This document shows, piece after piece, positions 1 through 10,209 of a stretch of 64,000 bases of DNA. The stretch spans positions 90,149,968-90,213,967 of the forward strand of contig CM024761.1 in the NCBI GenBank assembly GCA_014218235.1. The letters are read 5' to 3'. The stretch comes from Colocasia esculenta. Taxonomy: Eukaryota > Streptophyta > Magnoliopsida > Alismatales > Araceae. The notes under the pieces were generated by a model. The model did no database searches, was not told the DNA's origin, and saw only the letters and a program-made list of their open reading frames with translations. The translations under genes were made by a program, and so were the position numbers. How positions within the stretch are numbered: position 1 is the stretch's first letter; each line of letters begins with the position of its first letter.

Positions 1-3000
1 ACCAAGGTATCAACTTGGCAGAAGTTATCATGGAACAGATGAAGATTGCTACGACAATGATTAGGGACAAGAAAAGTAAGTTGAATGTGTCCCTTCCTTA
101 TGCCCATTTATTAACCAAGATTTTCCAGCACCACGGCATCAGTTTAAATGGTAAAGTTTCTGAGAAGATGGGCCAGGCAATTCGGAGCAGGACCTTGAAG
201 AAAAGTGGGTTCTTCTTGGTAGCTGGGGTATGGACAAAAACCTCAGCAGCTGAAGGTGAGGCCATTATTGCAAAAGCTCAGAAGTCCAAGAAGAGGCGGC
301 TCAGGCAGAAGCAGTAGCAGCACCAGCAGTTCAGGATCAGCAAGCAGATGCTAGGGCAGAAATGCCAGCAGTCTAAGAGGAACAACCCGCAGCAACAGCA
401 GTAGTGGTTAGTGTTGAGGTTCAGACAGTCAGTGGTAGTAGGATTGAGGACATTCCTCTAGAGCATATTGAGCCCGTTAGGCGAGCTGAAGAGGTTATCA
501 TCCCCACCTCAATGGTAGCATCAGTCCTTCGAGGTGTGCTGGACTCTATCACCAGCACTCAGGGGGAGCCCGAAATGGTTTGTGATCAAGTTGTTGAAGA
601 TGTGGCAGTAGGCCACAATGAGGATGTATTGATGGAGGATGCTCCTATTGAGGGGGAGCATGCAGTTGTGAAGGAAGCGAAGCTTCAGGGGGAGCACACT
701 GCTAAAGCCTCAGTTGATCAATTTCAAGAAGGTGTTGTGGAAAGCACCTCGGATGAAAAGATAAATGTTGCAAATGTGGAACCTGTTGCTAGGGAAACTG
801 AAAAAGGGAAAGAGGTAGCTCCTGAGATCCCTCTCCTCACAAGGAAGCCACACCGAAGGCTAAGGCAGAAGAAATTGAAGATCAATCTGAAGCCCATAAT
901 TGATAGATTGGATATACAAGGTAAAATTCTTTGCTCTGTGCAATCTGATATAACATCAATTTTCATAAGCCAGAGCACTGCAGCTAAGGAAATGGGCATT
1001 GTCAGAACTGCCTTCAGATGGGTGAGAAGTGAGCTCAGCAGCATTAAGGAATTAGTAGCTGCTATTTCAGATCTTTTGAGGGTGCAATCTACGCCTGCCC
1101 CTCCTGCTCCTTCTCCTGCACCTCCTGCCAGCAACTCAGGGCTAGTGAATGTTGAGAAATCTGGGCCTTCAGGGCCATCAGTTGTGGCAGAAGATCGGCC
1201 ATCAGGGCTAAATTCTGAAGAACCAGCAGGGCCATCCGGGCCAAAAGTTGTTGAAGAAGTGGCAGTTTCAGGGCCAGCTGATGCAGAGAAGTCTCGGCCA
1301 TCAGGGCCAGCAGAGGATGTGTCTGGGCCACCCGAGCCAGTGAATTCAGAGGCTACACCTTCCAGAGCAGAAGACCAGGCTGTAGCCCCTGAGCCCCCTA
1401 GTTCTTCTCCTCTTCCAACTCCAGCTCCTCCTTCTCCACCATCATCCTCCACAGCACCTCCAGCACCTACCATCTTCAAACAACCCCTTCTTAGAAACAT
1501 TTCATCTCCTACACCATTTCCTTCCCAGTCCTCCTCATCTCCTATCTCCTCCACTCACATTCCTCCTCTTCCTTCCTTTGAGGTTCCTCCAGCCTCCTCA
1601 TCAGCTGGAGTCTCCTCCTCTGGTCCTTCTTCCTCTGGACCATCTGATATTCCTCCTTCTACATCTCATTCCTTCCTTCATCCTCCTACTCCTCCCTCTT
1701 TTATAACTATTATTCCAAAAGTGCTCAAATTGATGCCCCTTTCCTCAGAGCCATTAAAGATGAATTTGAAGAAGCTATTCTCCGCTCAGTTTTGAAAGTT
1801 TGCACTCATATTCATAGGATAGGCTCTTCTAGCCCTGTCCATAAGAAAAGAAGACTTACTTCCACTCATTCCATTTCTTCTGAATCTTGTTTTCCACCCC
1901 TTTGGTTTTCTCTTACTTTCGAAAATAAAAACATGCCCCTCTACCGTGAATTCCTTCAGAAAACCACCTTTGCCACCATTTTGGGACTTCCACACCTAAA
2001 TCTAACCTACCATCTAAATGTCATTCTCCCTTTCTCTTCTCTTTCCAAAGCTGAAAAATCTAAAATCTTTTTAATGGCTGAAGCCAAATCCGAAGAGCAA
2101 TGGGCTCGGGGCCACAAGACCCTATACAATAAATTTCTGCTCGCCAGGTCAGCTAGATTCCCTCCCCGGGATCACTCTTTATCTCTCTTCGAGTGGTTCC
2201 AGATTCTTCACAAGGACACCTGGGCTCCCTTTGTTCAAAAGGAGATTAAGTTGATCAGGTATTTTCAGATGTTCAACGACTATCGCTATCTCAATAATCT
2301 GCCTGAAGTTCAGCTTGGCCAATTTCGGCAGGCTATCTATAATCTTCAATCTCATGTGGCTACCACCTCCTCCATGCAAGTGGATTTTGCCACTTTGCAG
2401 TTGCCTGATGTAGTATTTCTCCCTCCTCTTCATTATCTGGTTATGGACTCCGATGTTGGCTCCATCATTTTTTAGCGCTTTGCCAGAGTCATGGGGAGAA
2501 TACATGTGCAGAAGGGCAATCTCGTTGCCTTCCATAGATTTTTGTTCAGAGAATACCTTTAGGGCCATATAAATTCAGATGTTCTTGCCCCTCTCTTGTC
2601 CGAATGTGAGAGGTTGTCTCCAGCAAAATGGGCCAGATTTTACCCTCTGTCTGCTCAGCAACTTGAAGATCTCAACGCCTCTCAAACCAGAGAAAATAAG
2701 CTTCCTATTTCAGCTGCTGAATTCCTTGACATGAACTCCATTCACCTTGTTCGAAATCCATTTGCTATCTAGGTTGAGAGATACAAGGTTTATGTAGCCA
2801 TGAGAATTGAACTGAAGCAGAAGCAGATCTTTTATCCTGTCTCAATTGATCAGTTCCTCTCGTGTGCCAGTTTTGGGAAAACTAGTTTTTATAAAGTTTC
2901 CTTTCATAGCGATCGCTATGCCTTGTTCTTAGAAGAGCAGTGGGTTCTTCATCTCTAGAGGATGGTTCCCTTCATGGGGCCTTCCTACTCCATCGCTTGC

Positions 3001-3113
3001 GGTGTTTTTAGGCAGTATTTGAAGAGCAGGAACTTAAGGCTTGGGAGGTCATTTCTCACCATGCCTCTCTTCTGTCTCCTGCCTTCTACCTTCCTGTACT
3101 CTCTCAAGAGTAA
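1..3113 (+). pseudogene. Decayed extra ORF (3' of pol) of a Sirevirus-like copia element, copy 1
   Basis: This is a broken homologue of the 1154-codon ORF at 33795-37259. Shared blocks include SLPYAHLLTKIF, KMGQAIRSR, a Pro/Ser/Ala-rich middle (about 1080-1690) and a C-terminal block with PLWFSLT, SARFPPRDHSL and RQAI. The frame is open over 15-317, 404-1795 and 1792-2475 and broken by frameshifts between them. In-frame stops follow near 2473, 2561, 2770 and 2956, and coding similarity runs to a TAA at 3111-3113. The N-terminal part and the pol gene lie left of the window. The first part resembles the 'putative plant transposon protein' domain by eye. No signal peptide or clear membrane segment is visible. 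Its function is unknown. It is certainly non-functional here. Confidence 0.8.
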
Positions 3114-3319
3114 TACAAATACTTTCGGTTGCTCTCATCTTTATATTTTCTCTCTTTCTTTGTCTCATTATGGTATCTTTTTGCTTAATGACAAAAAGGG
3201 GGAGAAAAATAACCATTCTGAAATACATTTCTCATTTCTATTTCCGCAAAATTACTTAGATTTATTTCAGAACCTTTTATGCCTATATTATGTTTTGTCA
3301 TTACCAAAAAGGGGGAGAT
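3114..3319 (+). other. Pre-LTR spacer with two polypurine tracts
   Basis: Non-coding spacer between the extra ORF and the 3' LTR. Two near-identical purine runs, each with AAAAAGGGGGAGA, lie at 3193-3206 and 3306-3319. The second directly abuts the LTR start and is the likely plus-strand primer. Duplicated polypurine tracts are a known hallmark of Sireviruses (Maximus/SIRE lineage). Confidence 0.8.
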
Positions 3320-3589
3320 TGATGATCAATTTATCCCCATATAATTTCATGAATTATATATCTATTTTGGTGATTAACAAAACTCAAATAAAGCATGATC
3401 AAGTTTTTATGAAGCTTAGGCACAGGAAATAAATCAGGTAAAATCAAGCAAAACTTGTAAGTATTCCTACCCTGTAGCATTTGAAGTATAGAGCAGGTAA
3501 TTTTTCTAAGTACACATCGACTTCCTATGTGTTATAACAATTTCATTAGAATCATAATGATTTCCACACTTCTATCGATTTCATTTTCA

Positions 3590-4200
3590 CAAGGATTTAA
3601 TAAGTATCATACCGATTCGGTTTCACAACGATTTGATAAATGAGAACAACGATTTGCTCTCACAACGATTTGCTAAGTGAGAACAACGATTTGCTCTCAC
3701 AACGATTTGCCAAGTGAGAACAACGATTTGCTCTCACAACGATTTGTTAAGTGAGAACAATGATTTGGTCTCATAACGATTTGCTTTCATATCGATTTGA
3801 CAAGAGAACAACAATTTCTATTTCACATCGATTTGGTCTTCACAACGATTCGATAAGTTACATAACGACTTGGTCGCCGTAACGATTCGACATAGAAAAC
3901 AACGATTTGGTCACTACATCGGCTTGATAAGTGAAACAACGATTTGCTCGCAACAATTTGGTTATAACGATTCATTCACAACGATTTGGTTATAACGATT
4001 TGCTCACAACAACTTGCTTATAACGACTTACTTATACTCTCATAACGATTTGTCTCTACAACAATTTGGTTATGATTGTATAACGACTTGTGTTCACATC
4101 GATTTGTTTATGGATGAATAACGATTTACATAAACAACGACTTATTCACAATGATTTCATAAGTCGTACTCATAACGATTTCATGGATTACAACGACTTG
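3590..4200 (+). repeat. Array of degenerate AACGATTT motifs in LTR 1
   Basis: About 600 bp with dozens of copies of AACGATTTG or AACGACTTG, spaced roughly 10-25 bp, often with CTCACA or TAAGTGAGA between. The same core word is repeated in the second Sirevirus LTRs in 59-bp units. It lies upstream of the TATA box, so it is in the U3 (promoter) part. Confidence 0.8.
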
Positions 4201-4980
4201 ATATTCAAATAAGTTTTATATATTTTGACAGTCAAAGTCCTCCCGCGTGTTTCTCTAATATCCATGCATTTAATGTGACTGTACATTTCTCTGCACGATG
4301 CATATCTGGATATCCTTTATTATCATGCTTCTATATGAAACACTTTTTATATAGCAGAATGCCATTTCCATTTTGATGAAATGTCTTACTACATGGAGTC
4401 TAACGTTGACTGACAACAAGAGACATCATAGCTGTCTATGATTTAGCATTTATTGTGTGCAGGTCTCTGACAGCACAACCCCATACAACGTTGGACAAAG
4501 TAGAAGCTGAAGTATATTAAGAAGGATCTTCTCCTTGCGTGCATGGAACGTAAAGGACTATTGACTGCAACATACCTGTTGAAGAATAAGGAGAACCATG
4601 CAGTCTAACGTTCACTAAAGCCTAGAGACAACAGACATCTCAACGACTATTTCAGCAAGAGAAGATATATATACAAGACTGAAGACTCATGGCAAGACAA
4701 CGAAAAAAAAATGAAGAAGAGAGTTCCTGAAAAGCATTCAAAAATCTCATCGAGAAATCTCACAATAGAGTCTTTGCGAAAGAGCTTCTTGCTTTCCACT
4801 CCAACCCTTGTAGCTCTTGCTCTCCAGTGCCTCATTGTTGTTAGTTTTGGAGAGCCCTTGTGATCTGAGAGATTCTATTATTGTAGATCTATCTTTCTTA
4901 GTCACTGCCTCAGATCGAGTGTTTGCTATAAGCTTGGTCTAGGGGCATTTCGCCTATTTTCTCACTTTCCTGAGAAGTTC

Positions 4981-5091
4981 CTCTTCGTGTGTGAAGAGAA
5001 GACCTGTTGGAAACAGGTGGTGAGTGTTCCCTTCGTGTTGAAGGAAGACCTGTGAATCAGGGTGTTATTTTCCTCTTCGAGTTGTGAAGAG
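4981..5091 (+). other. Three tandem stem-loops in the transcribed part of LTR 1
   Basis: Three short hairpins with the same layout: CTCTTC/GAAGAG (4981-4998), CCTTC/GAAGG (5030-5044) and CTCTTC/GAAGAG (5073-5091), each with a 5-7 nt loop and followed by GAAGACC or GAAGGCC. Each lies 43-49 nt from the next. The second Sirevirus has three at the equivalent place, all with CCTTC/GAAGG stems. Confidence 0.65.
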
Positions 5092-5387
5092 AAGGCCAGC
5101 TGCGGATGGATGTGTAAGTGTCCTTGAGGGGGACTATACCCTTGGGTAGTGAAATCCTGAGTTGTTGCTTAGGGACTGGACGTAGGACACTTTTGGAGAG
5201 GAGGTCCGAACCAGGATAAAATCCTTGTGTTGTGTGATTGCCTATTTGTGCTTGTTATTTTTTCTTTATTACTAACACTAACAGTCGAATGTAGTGTTCT
5301 ATGTTGAACGTTTTTGTTGACAGGTTTAGATAATCAAATTTTAAGAATCCCATTCACCCCCCCTCTAGGCTTGCTAGCTGGGCAACA

Positions 5388-8300
5388 AGCCATTCTGGAT
5401 GTAGAACCTGAATCTTCGCAAGAAGGTGAACTAATAGAAGGTACATTACTAGTAAACTCAAAACCTGCGTATGTACTGTTTGATTCAGGAGCTACGCATT
5501 CTTTTATTGGTTATGAGTTTGCTAAATCTTTGAAAATAAAATCAGTTATGTTACCTACACAGCTAGAAGTTGCAACTCCTTTGAGTGAGGGTAAGAAACT
5601 TACGTAATATTACCCTGCTAGCCAAATCTTAGTCAAAGAACATGATTTATCCGGTGATTTGATATGTCTTGAAATGTGGGATTATGATGTAATCCTTGGG
5701 GTTGATTGGCTATCTAAATATCATGCAAACTTAGATTGCCAATTAAGACAAGTAACCTTTCTAGGAAAGGAAGTTTATTCCATGACTTTTGATAAACCCC
5801 GTACAAGGAAAATATCTATAATTTCAGCAGTTAAAGCATGTAAACTGGTACAAAAAGGTTGTCAAGGATATTTAGCTTCTGTAACTTTGATAAATCAAAA
5901 CATCACTGGATTGGAAGATATTCCGGTAGTAAGGGAATTCCTTGATGTTTTTCCCGAAGAGTTACCTGGTTTGCCACCTAGTAGAGAGGTGAATTTTTCA
6001 ATTGAATTAGTACCAGGAGCTACACCAATTTCAAGAACACCCTACAGAATGTCAATGGAAGAGTTGAAGGAATTGAAAAGGCAGTTGTTGGAATTGATAG
6101 AAAAGGGATTCATTAGACCTAGTACCTCACCTTGGGGTGCTCCGGTGTTGTTTGTTAAGAAGAAGGATGGGTCTATGCGGTTATGCATAGATTATCGACA
6201 ATTGAATTAGTTGACTATTAAAAACAAATACCCACTTCCAAGAATCGATGATTTATTTGACCAATTGTCTGGAGCTAAGTGTTTCTCCAAGATTGATTTG
6301 AGATCTGGGTATCATCAACTTAGAATTCAGGAACAGGATATTCATAAAACGACTTTTCGAACGTGATATGGGCACTACGAATTTGTTGTAATGTCGTTCG
6401 GATTGACAAATGCACCAGCTGCATTTATGCGTTTGATGAATTATGTGTTCAGATCTTATTTGGATCAGTTTGTGGTTGTATTTATTGATGAAATATTGAT
6501 TTACTCTAAGAGTATAGAAGAGCATGAAGCACATTTACGGATTACTTTGCAACTGCTACGAGATCACAAATTGTATGCGAAGTTCAGTAAATGTGAATTT
6601 TGGTTGAAGCAAGTGATGTTCTTAGGACATATTATTTCTAAGGAAGGATTGTCAGTAGATCCTTCAAAAATTGAAGCCATATAGAAATGGGAACAACCTA
6701 AAAATTTCATTGAGATAAGAAGTTTTCTGGGAATGGCCAGTTACTACCGGCGGTTTGTCAAAGATTTCTCTAGAATTGCTTCGCCTCTCACACAATTGAC
6801 TAGAAAAGGAACTGCATTTGAGTGGAGTGAGAGTTGTGAGCAAGCATTTCAAGTGTTGAAAGAATGTTTGTCATCTGCACCAATTTTAGCTTTGCCGGTA
6901 GAAGGAAAAACATTTGAGGTTTATACCGATGCTTCGAACATTGGACTGGGATGTGTATTGATGCAAGAATGCTGAGTTATCGCTTATGCAGACAATTGAA
7001 GACTCATGAGAAAAACTACCCAGTACATGATTTGGAATTGGCCGCAGTAGTTTTTGCTCTTAAACTTTGGAGACACTACTTGTATGATAATCAATTCATA
7101 GTGTACTCCGATCATAAGAGCCTCAAGTATTTATTTTCACAAAAAAAATTGAATATGAGACAAAGGAGATGGATGGAGTATATCAAAGATTATGATTTCA
7201 AAATTGAGTACCGTCCAGGAAAAGGTAATACTGTGGCTGATGCACTCAGTAGGAATTCCTATAGCCAAGGTATTCCAATTACAAGTTAAGGAGTGGAGGT
7301 TATTGGAAGAATTTTCCACATTGAGTTTGAAGGCCGAACCACAAGAAGAAAGAGTTGTAATTGATAACTTGACAGTTCAGTCAGACTTGCTAAAGCAAAT
7401 TGGAGAGTAACAAGACAATGATCCTATATTGACAGAAATTAGAGAAAAATTGGCTTCTAGACCTGATTTTAATGAAGATGTACATAGGAATCTTCGATTC
7501 TGGAACAAGTTGTGTGTACTGGATAATTCTGAGATTAAGAAGCAAATTTTAGAAGAAGCTCATCGGTCATGTTACACTATTCACCCAGGAGCTGTCAAAA
7601 TGTATCAGGATTTGACGAAGCATTTCTGGTGGTGCAATATGAAGAAAGACATCGTGGACTTCATAGCTAAATGTTTGACATGTCAGAAAGTCAAGGCCGA
7701 ACATCAGAAACTGGCAGGAAAGTTAAAACCACTTGAGGTACCGGAATAGAAATGGGATAGTGTCGGTATGGATTTTATTGTGGGGTTACCCAAAACACGA
7801 AGTGGATACGATGCAATTTAGGTAATCATTGATGACTTACAAAGTCAGCTCATTTCGTGGCAATCAAAACAAGATGGTATGTTAGTGTTTTAGTAGCTCT
7901 ATACATGAAAGAAATTATTCGGTTACATGGAATTCCAAAGGACATAGTTTCTGACAGAGATGCCAGATTCACCTCACATTTTTGGAGAGAACTACAAGAT
8001 GCATTAGGGACTAAGTTAAAATTTAGCACTGCATTTCATCCTCAAACCGACGGACAGACAGAACGGGTGAACCGGATTATTGAGGATATGTGCCATGCTT
8101 GTGTATTAGAGTTCGGAAATAACTGGAATACTCACTTAGCAATCATGGAGTTTGCTTATAACAATAGTTACCAGTCTACTATTCAAATGGCACCATTTGA
8201 AGCTTTGTATGGTCGGCAATGCAGATCACCATTGTGTTGGGTGGAATTAAAAGAATCACATATTCTCGGACCTGAAATGATTCAGGAAACAACAAAAATT

Positions 8301-8780
8301 ATTAAGTTGGTGCAAGATCGAATGAAAGCTGCCCAAGACTGATAGAAAATTTATGTCGATCGACGAAAAAGGGAGCTGGAATTTCAACAAGGTGAACATG
8401 TGTTCCTTAAAGTATCACCCCGAAGAGGAATTAAGAGATTTGGTATTAAGGGAAAATTGAGTCTAAAATATATTGGACCGTTTGAAATATTGAAGAGAGT
8501 TGGGGAAATGACTTACCAACTGGCACTTCCACCACAGTTATCCAATGTACATGATATTTTTCATGTGTTAATGTTAAGAAAGTATGTATATGATCCAGAG
8601 CACATTATTGAGTACCAAGATCTAGATGTACAAGAAAATCTGGCATATGAAGAAAGACCTGTACAGATTCTTGACCGAAAAATTAAGCAACTTCGGAACA
8701 AGAAGTCCCATTGATAAAAATTCAGTGGACATCAAGATCAAGTATCCGGAATTGTTTACAGGTCAGTAATCCCACTCTTA
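5388..8780 (+). pseudogene. Ty3/gypsy chromovirus pol polyprotein, decayed (PR-RT-RH-INT-chromodomain remnant)
   Basis: Polyprotein of a gypsy element, in broken frames. Order: aspartic protease (VLFDSGATHSFIG, near 5475-5515), RT (about 5935-6690), RNase H (YTDASNIGLG near 6920; SDHKSLKYLF near 7110), integrase zinc finger (HPGAVKMYQ ... CLTC, 7580-7690), integrase core (VSDRDARF near 7950; TDGQTERVNR near 8050) and a C-terminal GKLSLKYIGPFEI block followed by a chromodomain remnant. The RT catalytic motif reads FIDE, so the second Asp is lost. Stops occur at about 5605, 6208, 6366, 6682, 6973, 7408, 7747, 7819 and 8341, and frameshifts near 6980 and 7840. A deletion removes most of the chromodomain before 8760. 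gag is not in the window because the Sirevirus LTR interrupts the element at 5388. Confidence 0.9.
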
Positions 8781-8807
8781 TGTTGTTAAAATTTGGAGGA
8801 CCAAATT

Positions 8808-8826
8808 TCTTTTAGTGGGGGAGAGT
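8808..8826 (+). other. Polypurine tract of gypsy element 1
   Basis: A TTTTAGTGGGGGAGAGT-like run sits directly before the LTR start TGTAACACCCCGG. This is the expected plus-strand primer site and fixes the 5' edge of the 3' LTR. Confidence 0.8.
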
Positions 8827-9493
8827 TGTAACACCCCGGAAAATTTTATTTGTTGGGAAAATATGAATAATATGATTATTAGACTTGATTATTATTGTGA
8901 GATTAAAATAATTAAAATCTGAGATTAATTGATGTTAATAAATGTTACCCCAGTGTCGTACTCTGAGGTGCACACTCTGACAGGGCGACACCGAAAAATT
9001 GTAACAAAAATGAAATCTGAAAACACCATAATTTCCAGAAAAATATGGTGATATCAGAAATTTAAATATCTGGATTTGTTGACATGCAGATTTCGAGATT
9101 AAACCGACGCAATTGTTTTTCGGGTGATTTTTCACCCAGTGAAAAATAAAATTTAAAAATTAAACTAAAATCACCATAATTTGTAAGACCTTTACATTAT
9201 CCTATGGCTGAAATTTCAACACAAATGGACATCATTTGGATATATTTACATAAGGATTATTTGGCCAGCTGAATTATGGGCTATTTACGATGGAGATTTT
9301 TCTAGGAATTTATTTGGCCTACGTGTGAGGAGCTGGAGCAGCCACCTCACTTAAGTGGAAGTTTAACACGTTAACCCTTAGGTGTTAAGCCATGGGAGGT
9401 GCATGCTTAACGTGTCAACAGTAAAAACCAAATGGTTTTTACTGTTACACCTGCGCATGGGAGGTGTCACTGTGCATGGTAAGGCGGTTGGGC

Positions 9494-9500
9494 TATAAAA
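9494..9500 (+). promoter_or_regulatory. TATA box of gypsy LTR 1
   Basis: TATAAAA in a GC-flanked context (GGGCTATAAAAGC), 0.67 kb into the LTR and followed by a pyrimidine-rich stretch, as expected at a U3/R boundary. Confidence 0.6.
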
Positions 9501-10204
9501 GCAACCCGTTACCCTTTGTACGCACCTTTCCACCCCTTTGTTCTTTCTTATCCTTGCACATCACAGCTCTTGTTCCCATTTCCTTCTGCCCTTTGCTGCT
9601 GGAGCTGCTCTTGCTGTAGCTATGCTTGCACCCTCGTGTGGGAGACTAGCTGTTGAGCTGCTGTCTCCATTGCTTGACCAGAAGTGTGAAGTTGTAGCTG
9701 TTGGAGGCAGCTGCATTGTCCCTTGGTTTCATATCTCCTCCAGCAGTTGTGAACCATCGAAGAGAAGGTTCCATCCATCTAACCAGGTAGGATTCTATTC
9801 TCTTTTCATGCCCTTATCATCTACTCTTGCTGAGAAGTTCATAGCCACGTTCATGTTGCTTTTGAACTTGTCAACCAACTTCGGATTAGTGTGTACATCT
9901 TCTGTATACATGTTTGTACCTTCAAACTTTTGTTTGACTCCTTAGATACCTTGGAACTATGTGTTTACCATGAAGAAATCCTCTTCCATAGCTGTTGTTA
10001 TAGGGGTTATTCTTCCAGTGGCATGTTATGTTAAGTCCTAGCTAGACATGTGTAGAGATTGTCATCCTATGTGTCATCTTGTTCAGTCTATAAATCAGTA
10101 GTGAAAGCTACAAATGAGTTCTTTTATGTGATATGATCCATGCTTTGATCCATAGATTCCATGGTTAGAGTTTTTAGAATGAACATAGAGTCATTTCTGG
10201 GAGA

Positions 10205-10209
10205 GGAAC
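10205..10209. repeat. Target-site duplication GGAAC, left copy
   Basis: GGAAC directly precedes TGTAACG at 10210 and recurs at 19656-19660 directly after TTACA. It defines one insertion event of 9446 bp. Confidence 0.95.

Larger units (their letters stand above)
3320..5387 (+). repeat. 3' LTR of Sirevirus-like element 1
   Basis: The LTR begins TGATGATCA right after the polypurine tract and ends GGGCAACA, giving the TG...CA termini and the CACCCCCC-rich 3' end typical of the Maximus/SIRE lineage. Its last 450 bp align by eye with the LTRs of the second Sirevirus (31564-33577). A TATATATA box lies near 4664. Downstream of it is a triple stem-loop (4981-5091). At 5388 the sequence switches abruptly to gypsy pol, so this element inserted in the gypsy element. 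The partner LTR and left target-site duplication are outside the window; the right copy should be AGCCA (5388-5392). Confidence 0.85.
8827..10209 (+). repeat. 3' LTR of gypsy element 1, first part
   Basis: Starts TGTAACACCCCGGAAAAT, the usual form for Tekay/Del-type chromovirus LTRs. The first 350 bp align by eye with the starts of the two minus-strand LTRs at 13677 and 19655 (GGGCGACACCG and TTTTTCACCCAGT blocks). A TATA box lies at 9494. The LTR is split at 10209 by the minus-strand element and resumes at 19661. Confidence 0.85.

Noticed and set aside
724..1554. 276-codon open frame on the minus strand
   Set aside because: It is the antisense shadow of the Pro/Ser-rich part of the decayed extra ORF; composition bias (few stops opposite CCT/TCC codons) explains it.
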